From contig JAHIZV010000149.1 in assembly GCA_018814445.1 (NCBI GenBank), positions 1 through 48,071 on the forward strand: a DNA stretch of 48,071 nucleotides, in the 5' to 3' direction. A program made the translations under genes and the position numbers. A model generated the notes under the pieces. It searched no databases. It was not told where the DNA came from and was given only the letters and a program-made list of their open reading frames with translations. Of the stretch, positions 11,768 to 20,100 are shown one piece after another; the first letter of the stretch is position 1, and each line of letters begins with the position of its first letter. The stretch is from Verrucomicrobiota bacterium (GTDB lineage: Bacteria; Verrucomicrobiota; Kiritimatiellia; JAHIZV01).

Positions 11768-13236
11768 CAGGCTGACACCCCTCGTTTCTGTTCGAGGCGG
11801 CGGAGAAAGCATTCCATGATGTCACTGTAAAGCTGCTCCTTCACCACGCGATCCTCGTACCCGGCATCTATGCTGGGGTTATCGTTGACCTCAACGACAT
11901 ACGTTTTGTCTTCGTGATGCTTCAGATCGACTCCGTACAACCCCCGTCCGATAAGTCCGGCAGCCCGCAACGCTGTGCGCACCACTTCCTCAGGGACCTC
12001 CTCCACAGGAACGGTCTCAACCTTGCCTTCTCGTACCCTTCCCTCCCCGTCACGATCAATGATCTGCCAGTGCTTAGAGGCCATGAAGTACTTGCACGCG
12101 TAAATGGGCTTGCCATCGACAATGCCTATTCTCCAGTCATAGGGCGTCGGCAGAAAAGACTGGGCAATGATCAATTCGGACTTCTCGAGCAGTCGCAGCG
12201 TCTCACTGAACAGCTCCTCTTTCGTGTCGACCTTAACCACTCCTGCGGAGTACGAGCTGTCAGGCTGCTTAAGAATGCAGGGCAGACCGATTTCGTATGG
12301 CACAATATCCATATTGTCTTTGTGCACAATCATGGTCTTCGGAACACGCACTTTGTGCCGCGTCATGAGTTCAGCCAGAAACACCTTGTTGGTGCATTTC
12401 AGAATCGATTCCGAATCATCAATAACCACGAGGCCTTCAGCTTCCGCCCGCCGCGCGAACCGGAAAGTGTGATCTGTGACGCTCGTAGTCTCCCTGATAA
12501 ACAGGGCGTCGTACTCCGGCAGTCGGGAAATGTCATCCCTGGACAGTATATCCACCTCTATGCCCAGTTTGTCGGCGGCACGGATGAACTGCGCTATTGC
12601 CCGTTCATCTGAAGGGGGGGTCGGATCGGAACCTCCACACAACAGACCCATGTAGTAGCGCGGCTCCTTCTTTGCCCGGACACGAGTCCGCCGCCCGGAG
12701 AAGAACTCGGTCGCCGCCTCAACGAGGAACTCTCTATGCCCATCCGGAACATCGCTCAAGCTGATGGGACTGACATTCTGAAGCTGCCACTTCGCCCCCT
12801 TGATAAAAGACGCCCGCAAAAGCGGCGCACGGAATTGATTGAAAAGCTTCAAACTCAACGAGTCATACTTGCGGGCAAGGTTTCTTCCAAAGTAGATGCT
12901 CAGCACGAAGCGATCGCTCTGAATAGACGCCAGGTTCTTCTGGATCATGTCTTCAAGACTGCCTGACATAAGCCGGATAATACCCGTGCTCTGCAGGTCC
13001 CGCATCGTTGACACGTCGGGAACAGGACGATGCCCCCTCGCTTCCGCCAGTAAGGACACGTAGTAACCAATACTTTGATAGCGGTACGACGGGCAGAGGT
13101 TGAACACGCGTGCCGGCGAGATCTTTGTGAAAGCCGGGTCAGTCAGATAGCGACGGGCCTGGATCACATCGACCCCGGGGATTTCCAGCGGCCAGTTCTT
13201 CGGATTGCTGACTATCAGAAGGAGATGCATATTCAA
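11767..13236 (-). CDS. RimK-like ATP-grasp ligase with N-terminal RLAN-type domain
   Basis: 489 aa; LPCILKQPDSSYSAGVVKV, DWRIGIVDGKPIYACKYFM, GVDLKHHEDKTYVVEVNDNPSIDAGYED. Confidence 0.88.
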   Translation of the reverse strand: MNMHLLLIVSNPKNWPLEIPGVDVIQARRYLTDPAFTKISPARVFNLCPSYRYQSIGYYVSLLAEARGHRPVPDVSTMRDLQSTGIIRLMSGSLEDMIQKNLASIQSDRFVLSIYFGRNLARKYDSLSLKLFNQFRAPLLRASFIKGAKWQLQNVSPISLSDVPDGHREFLVEAATEFFSGRRTRVRAKKEPRYYMGLLCGGSDPTPPSDERAIAQFIRAADKLGIEVDILSRDDISRLPEYDALFIRETTSVTDHTFRFARRAEAEGLVVIDDSESILKCTNKVFLAELMTRHKVRVPKTMIVHKDNMDIVPYEIGLPCILKQPDSSYSAGVVKVDTKEELFSETLRLLEKSELIIAQSFLPTPYDWRIGIVDGKPIYACKYFMASKHWQIIDRDGEGRVREGKVETVPVEEVPEEVVRTALRAAGLIGRGLYGVDLKHHEDKTYVVEVNDNPSIDAGYEDRVVKEQLYSDIMECFLRRLEQKRGVSA

Positions 13237-13955
13237 GTTCCCATGGGATTTCTAAGCGGTTTTTCCACAACCAGTACGTTGGCATCATACGTCACTATGC
13301 CGAGAAGTATTGCGTTGAGCACACGGTGTATCGGGACGGTGTAGTGATGATCCGTCGCCACGGGATTCGGAACGAAAGGATCAGCAATGTCGATGCGCTT
13401 CTCCTCTTTGTCATAACCACAGAGGACAACGAAGTGGCCGGTCGGCTCGCCTTTTATGTCATCCTCCTCCATCGATTCCTGTATCTCTCGCCGGCAACGA
13501 TACAGATAGGTTGAGCTCAGACCGGTCAACAGGGGCACTCCCCTGCGAAGATACCGCCGAAGAAGGGAAGACGTCAGATCCTCAAATCGTAACTCGCCCC
13601 CGCTTCGCACGAACTTGATATAGGCGCGCGATGCCTCTCGCAATCGGGGATCACTCTTCTTCTCCGCCTGCCGCTCAAGACGCTCAGCTATATCCGGAAC
13701 ACCGGGATCAAACCAGGTCGGGTCGAATATGTGCAGATTATACGTGAACAGCTTGGCCCTGTATCCGCGAGCCAACGCGTCGAGACCGAGCATGACCCCC
13801 AGCGTCCCCCCTCCATCGAGAGTGTCGACACTCCCGATCACTTCATCCAGACTCAACGTTTCACCGTAGAACCCGTAGACGGCATGAAGGCAAGTCGGCC
13901 CACAGGATACCGCGTCAGGCTGGGCTTCCATTCTGAAAAGAAGATTAGCTTTCAT
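13233..13955 (-). CDS. C39-like (papain-like) peptidase family protein
   Basis: MKANLLFRMEAQPDAVSCGPTCLHAVYGFYG (Q...CGPTCL), GHFVVLCGYD (H), IADPF (D); internal start near 13955; 4-nt overlap with RimK-like gene. Confidence 0.82.
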   Translation of the reverse strand: MKANLLFRMEAQPDAVSCGPTCLHAVYGFYGETLSLDEVIGSVDTLDGGGTLGVMLGLDALARGYRAKLFTYNLHIFDPTWFDPGVPDIAERLERQAEKKSDPRLREASRAYIKFVRSGGELRFEDLTSSLLRRYLRRGVPLLTGLSSTYLYRCRREIQESMEEDDIKGEPTGHFVVLCGYDKEEKRIDIADPFVPNPVATDHHYTVPIHRVLNAILLGIVTYDANVLVVEKPLRNPMGT

Positions 13956-14175
13956 TCCGGCAACATATTCTGCACTTGGCCATTGTAACGCACACGAGGC
14001 CGGAAGCAACGTGAAGCGTTGGGAGCACGATCGGTTTCTCTCAGCACGGGACCGTCAGCCGAACGGTCAAGAGGCGGACGGTACACGACTCCTTAAAGAG
14101 AGAAACGATTTTCCTGCATTTGTTGTTGCACCAGATCGATTCTCCGGTATCTTACCCCTTCGCAGCGATTCTGAC

Positions 14176-14256
<81 letters not shown>

Positions 14257-14258
14257 GA

Positions 14259-14284
14259 GGGGCCGAAACAAGCGTTTCGGCCCC
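14259..14284 (+). terminator. Terminator hairpin after tRNA-fMet (element-side)
   Basis: GGGGCCGAAAC-AAGC-GTTTCGGCCCC followed by TTCTTTATT. Confidence 0.75.
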
Positions 14285-14366
14285 TTCTTTATTGGGTTTT
14301 CTGCGTGTCCCTTTGTTTCCCTGCCGTGACGTGCGACAGCACGAACGGAGGGAAATCCGGTGGTCG

Positions 14367-14387
14367 AAAACCAACCAATCCACCAAC
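14367..14387 (+). repeat. 21-bp subterminal repeat, left copy
   Basis: AAAACCAACCAATCCACCAAC, identical at 39451-39471. Confidence 0.8.
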
Positions 14388-14420
14388 CGGAACCAACGGG
14401 GCCACCAACCGGCGCGGCGT

Positions 14421-14879
14421 TCAGCCGTCGCCGTCCAGGCATTGGAAACTTTCCAGCCGGATTTTCCAGACGTTGGAAGACTTTCGGGACCTGGTTTCCA
14501 GACGTTGGAACTTCTTGTCCATGCATTGGAACTTCCGTCCATCGCATTGACGGTGCTTCCGATGATCGGAAGCAGGTTGCCGCCACGGTTCCGGTGAACG
14601 GAAAGCCCCCATCCCCCCATTGCGCTCGCCCCCCTTCCCCCGCTCGGCGGAACGGCCGTTGCCGTTTCGGCGGCGAAGGATGACGTAGGTCGCCAGCATG
14701 GCGATGAGCGCAAGCCACGCGAGCGCGAGATAGGCGAGCATGAGCAGGAAGGTGTGGGTTTCACTCAGGGGCGCAAAGATTTCGAGCCCGAGCCAGGACT
14801 TGAACAGGCTCAGGAAGACAAAGGCCCCGACGGCCGCCAGGCCGGAGGAGGCCGCAGCTATGCGCCAGAAGGTTCTCAT
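14421..14879 (-). CDS. Possible small membrane protein; C-terminal part runs into TTCCA repeats
   Basis: N-terminal ~70 aa with two hydrophobic segments; distal part translates palindromic repeats, so the true 3' end or reality is doubtful. Confidence 0.4.
   Translation of the reverse strand: MRTFWRIAAASSGLAAVGAFVFLSLFKSWLGLEIFAPLSETHTFLLMLAYLALAWLALIAMLATYVILRRRNGNGRSAERGKGGERNGGMGAFRSPEPWRQPASDHRKHRQCDGRKFQCMDKKFQRLETRSRKSSNVWKIRLESFQCLDGDG
14434..14572. repeat. Array of five TTCCA-N5-TGGAA-type palindromes
   Basis: 14434-14446, 14464-14478, 14496-14510, 14518-14530, and CTTCCGATGATCGGAAG at 14556-14572. Confidence 0.75.
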
Positions 14880-14923
14880 GGTCGCTGGTGCCTCTCTCGT
14901 TCATGGAACGTATCATAGCTGGA

Positions 14924-17094
14924 ATCCCGTAGGGATGACAGCGCAAGAACGGGCGGAAGCCCGGTCGTCGCCGGCGGCGAAGCCGTCCGGCATGAGGCCG
15001 CGTCAGCGGCCAAGGGAAAGAGAAGGGTTCACCGATCGCGAAGCGGTCGGGGGAAGTGGAAAACCGTAGGTTGTCCTTTCTGGCAGAGGGGGGTTCCAAG
15101 GGGGGAGATACCTTTGCCGCCCCGGCTCTGCCTGCCTTTTGCAGCGGGGGCCTGTGAGCGCAGGGCGGGGCTTCGTGGACGCGAAGCGGACACGGCCCCG
15201 ACCAAGCGAAGCAGGCCGGGCGGGCGGGGGATGTGGCGGTCCGTAGCGCGATAGCGCGAAGGGCAGACACGGCCACGCACGCACCCGCTGCCGCATGACT
15301 CATGAACGGTCTCAACTGACCGGGCCTCCAGCGTTCCAGGCCGTCGATCCGTCTGCACGGATACGTGAACACTTCCATGCCAACGGTGACAACTGCGCGA
15401 AGCGCAGGAAGACGGGGCTGGCGTGAAACCTGCCGCCGTCTCGTCCGCCGTAGCCAGGAGCGAAGCGACGGCGAAGGCGGAAGGCAAGCAGGTTTCATGA
15501 CAGCTATGGGGTGTGGGGTGAATGACGCGCTTGATGCTGAGGATGGGCGCGGCATCGCGTAGCAGGGCCGTGCCCACCGGAAGCATGAAGTGCGGCAGAG
15601 GGGAGCACGGGCAGCCTGTCCGCCGTAGCTCGCTTGCGAGCGAAGGAGGAAAGCGGGGGCTCCCCTTCAATGAAACGAGAAGCCGGTTTGCGATGTGTGG
15701 CTTGCGCTGAATACCTGGAAGCGCAAGACGCACATGGCAGTACCGGCGTTCCTTATGGGGGCGACCAGCGGGAGCCGGGGCAAGGGCGGAGCGACGTTCG
15801 ATTTACTGACCGCGTTGGATTCACCCATGAGCCCCGACCCCGTGGCCTGATGCCGAGGGAACAGAAGACCTTCTGTTCCAGCCCGAAGGGGCCGCGGAAC
15901 CCCGGAATGTGTGGCGAGTGCGCGAGCCGGACATGGAGGGGTGGAGCGGATGCGGGTGTGCGCTGGAAAGGCTCAACGTCGCATAATGAATTCATTATGC
16001 GATGATGAGCCGGTGCCGCCAGGCCGTCGTAGATTCCTCGATGACCGTTCGATGAATCCACGGCGTCGATGACATTCACGGCCTCCGATTCACCGAGAAG
16101 GCTTGGCGGCATTCCAGCGCGCTCCCGCACGGCTCGGCAGCAGGTCACGGGGTCGGGGCGGCGTCTGCATCACCCAGCGCGTCGATTCCACCGATGAGCG
16201 GAGCCCGCACTACTGAATCGAAGTGGCGTAGCCACACCGCATGGGGGCTGGCGGACAACCTGCGGCCGTAGGCAAGCAGGTTGTGTGACAGCCGGGGTCT
16301 GGTAGGCCGCCGGTCAGCAAGCGGCTGCGGGTTCCGGTGACAGCCTGGACACGTAGGGGGAAGGATGGTGCCGGAATTCGCAGCGGCTTGCAGGCGGCCG
16401 GGGCGACGTGCTTGGAGTGACGGTTTCGGAGTGCCGGTAGTGAAGCGTCAGCCCGGCGGCGTGGAGAGCGTCGCCTGATTCGTAGAACGGAGCGACGGCG
16501 CGTAGCGCCGGGAACGGTCACGGCGATAGCCGTGTCCGTTCAGCGGAGCCGCGTAGCGGGCAGGCGTCGCTCGGAACGCCGTGGGCTGAACGCGGAACGG
16601 TAGGCCGGAGAAAGCGGCACTCGAAGCGCGGCGGGGGCACAATCGAAATAGAGCGCCGCCGGCCAACCACGTTTGCCGACACCATCAACGCCAATCCGGC
16701 GGCGCACCGCATCAGCGTAGGGACTGGCGCGGAAGCTGCCCGACCGTAGGGAGGAAAGTAGCAGCTTCCGTGACAGGCCCGGAGCGTAACCACGGAGGCG
16801 TGGCGCGACGGCTGCCGCCCGTAGGGCAAGCAGCCGGCGTGACACGCCGGTGCATGCGGAATCGGGCGAGCCGCGATAGCGGCGAGGATGCGGAAGGCGT
16901 TGAGCGAGAATGTGGCGATTGCATCACCGACCACGTAGCGATTGGCGCGACGCCTGGCTCCCGACGTAGGAGGGAAGCAGGCGGCGTGACAAGCGCGGGG
17001 CACGGGGATACGGAGCGCGATGCGTAGCGAGCGCGAGGAGGGGCAGGCTGGCGCGCCGCGTGCCCCGCCGTAGGCGGAAGCACGAGGCGTGACA
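14924..17094 (+). repeat. Hairpin-rich region with a repeated GTA-loop stem-loop followed by TGACA
   Basis: Units at 14924-14940, 15424-15502, 16255-16290, 16731-16775, 16809-16844, 16951-16991, 17059-17094 with different but self-complementary arms. Confidence 0.75.
15979..16002. repeat. 24-bp perfect palindrome TCGCATAATGAATTCATTATGCGA
   Basis: Self-complementary over 24 bp; AT-rich in GC-rich surroundings. Confidence 0.85.
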
Positions 17095-17156
17095 GCCGGG
17101 GGGATTGCCATGATCGGAGCTTGGAATCTGCACGGCAAACGGATAGGTTCTGCTTC

Positions 17157-20100
17157 ATGAACTTGCGCATGCTTATTATGGTTCTCGCTTCTGCCTTTAT
17201 CTCAACGGCAGCGTTCGGGCAGGCCCACAGCGACTTGGCCGATGTGCCAGCCGGTACCCGGAAGTTGATAATCCTCGTCCATGGTTGGAACAGCGGGGAT
17301 GTTGACGATATGTATGCCGAGGGTAACTGGCCCGCTCTGGTTTCTCAGTTGTCATCTCAGGCGGATGCACAGGGATGGGAGCTGCTCCTGTATGATTGGC
17401 ATGACATCGCGTCAACGGGTGGCGTCTTGGGGTGGGACTGGCAATATGGGCCTGTGGTTGCGTATCAGAACGGCGTAGAGGCTGCTATCGAAGCTCTTCT
17501 TCTCGGGGACGATCTGGGTGTAGCCCTGAGCGAATTTGGCGGTGCTGAGCCGAGCCTGCGCGAGGTGCATTTCATTGCTCACAGCGCTGGGTCTTGGTGC
17601 GCACGGAGAGCCATGAGTGTGATGATGCAGCGACATCCCTACGTTGTAACTCAGCTGACTCTTCTCGACCCATTTGTACCCGATGCCAGCTTGCTCTACC
17701 CCTACAATACGGGGCTAGATAACGACTACATGGAGAGCTTGGCAACAGGCCCATATCAGGACAGGATTTACCGGATCGAGAACTACTACGCGACTGTCAA
17801 TGACATTACGCTCTCGACGCAGGAAGAGTTTTCTTGGCGGTCTGGGGACATCAATCAGGATGTGTCGTACTTCGGACAGACGATTGGCTACCAATACACG
17901 GGACACGGGGGGCCGATTGGTTTCTACGCGGAGTCCGTTCAGGCAACGGATGGACCGCCGGTGCCATCTGGGCAAGCGCAAGCTCCTTGGGAGTTCACGC
18001 AGATTGGATTCTATCGAAGTCTCCTATACGAGTGGTTCCTTCGTCCAAGAATCACGCAGCAACCAGTTGGCGTGACAGCATCCGAAGGCAGTGAGGTGAC
18101 ACTTTCGCTCGCCGCGCAGTCTTCACAGGGTGTTAGCTATTCTTGGTACTACGAAGACGGTGCTTTCCCCGTCGCCACAGGGGCTTCGTATTCTTTCAAT
18201 ATCAACAGTGGAAATGCCGGGCGATACGTCGCTCTTGCGTACAACGCAAATGGCCTGATCTATAGCGACGTAGTCGTGGCTAGTATCGAGGAGCCGGACG
18301 CCCCGTCCATCTCAGGCGTTACACCGCGCACGTTGCTTACATCCGCTTCCCGCCAGCTCATCACGATCACGGGTAGCGGCTTCTCCGCCTCGACAACACT
18401 CCGATTCCATTGGGACGGGGAAACGTACTACAGCCAGCCGGAGCACTTCACGTATGTGAACTCGGGCGAGGTACGCTACAACGTTGCTGTAGGGACCGAT
18501 GGCGTGGGGGCGTGGACGGTGGTTGCTATTGACGGCGGGCAGGAGTCTGCTCCCTATGCGTTCACCGTGGTAGCCGCGCAGGCGACGCCGTTGTCCCTCG
18601 GCATCGAGGGCGCGGCGTCGATGTTTGAGAACGACTCAGAGAACTACGTCGCGCGTGTCTACTACTCGGATGGCACGAGCAGCTTGGTCACACCAACATG
18701 GTCTGAGGATTCGTCCGCGACCACGATTTCCAGCGGGGGCCAGCTTTCGGCCGGTTCCGTCAGCTCGGATACCCTGGTCACGATTACCGCTTCGTTCACC
18801 GCGAACGGCGTGACCGTCACTGACGATCATGAGGTGATGGTGCTGAACTCCGGCACGGGCGGCGGCGACACGGTTGAACTGATCGAGAATGGTGATTTTG
18901 CGGATGACGATGACCATTGGACGACCTCCGGGAACTTCTATGCGGACGACCGATTCAGCAACAGCCACAGCGACCCCGGCTATGCCTACCTTTCGCTTTC
19001 TGATGGGTCACCCGGCAATAACCTGAACGGGGAGATTGTTCAGTACATCGATGTTCCAGACGGGGCAACCGACGTAAGCTTGGAATACTGGTACCACATC
19101 ACGACCCAGGAGTCGGGGGGAACAGCCTACGATTACCTAGGTGTGAATGTGATCCGGGACGGCGGCGGCGTGGTCGAGAGTGAAACCCTTTCAAACTTGG
19201 ATGCGAACTCTGGCTACCAGCGGCGAACGATCAACCTGTCGGGCGTGGCTGGGGACCGGTTGCTCATCGGCTTCGGCGGATCGACCGATGGCAGCCTTCC
19301 GACGGTGTTCCGCATCGATGACGTGAGCGTCGAGGCGACGGTCCCGCCTGCCCTGGTCAACCTGGCAATCGAAGGCCCCTCGTCTGTGCTTGAGGAGCAG
19401 TCGGCACAGTACACGGCAGTTGCCTCGTTCGCGGACGGTTCCGAAGAAGTCGTTGACGCTGACGATTGGGACGAGGACTCCAGCTACGCCAGCATCACGA
19501 GCAACGGCCGTCTCGACACCGAGGAAGTAACCCGTGACCGTTCCGTGGGGATCGACGCGGAGTATACATTCAATGGCGTCAGGAAGACGGCCTTCAAGCG
19601 GGTGACCATCGTAAACGTTCGCCCTGCCTTCACCGGGGTCTCGATCTCGGGTCCGACTGTCGTGAATGAGCGCTCGGTTATCCAGTACGAGGCGCAAGCA
19701 CTCTACAGCGACGGCACGTCGGATGACATCGATCCACTCTGGACCGTGAACTCACCCTTCGCTTCGATCTCCGTGGGTGGTTCGCTCGGGATTGGTGAGG
19801 TCCGGTCAAACTCCACGGTCACGATAACGGCATCCTTCACCGAAGAGGGCGTGACACAGGTCGGAACGCTGGTCGTGAGCGTCAACGATATTTCCAATCC
19901 GCGCCTGCCGGTTTCTCTCGCCATCACCGGCCCGGCGGAGGTGCCCGAAGGGCGGTTCGGCGAATACGTGGCAACGGTCTACTACGACGATGGATCGTCC
20001 ATTGCGGTTGATCCGGACTGGACGGACAATTCTGCATTGGCCTCGGTTTCCGCCGCCGGCACGCTCAGTGTTGGAAGCGTGCTCCTTGATACGGACATCA

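Noticed and set aside
15003-15733. Several 90-260 aa ORFs on both strands
   Set aside because: GC-rich noncoding hairpin block; no motifs and mutually overlapping frames
14924-17094. Possible CRISPR array from repeated GTAGG...TGACA units
   Set aside because: Spacing is irregular, repeat arms vary between copies, and there are no uniform spacers or cas genes
14924-17094. Integron cassette array with attC sites
   Set aside because: No RYYYAAC/GTTRRRY core sites and no IntI-type integrase; no clear cassette ORFs between hairpins
16518-17138. Minus-strand ORF of 206 aa with repeated 'CHAxCxP' segments
   Set aside because: The repeats are translations of the palindromic DNA units, appear in several frames and lack a coherent protein signature
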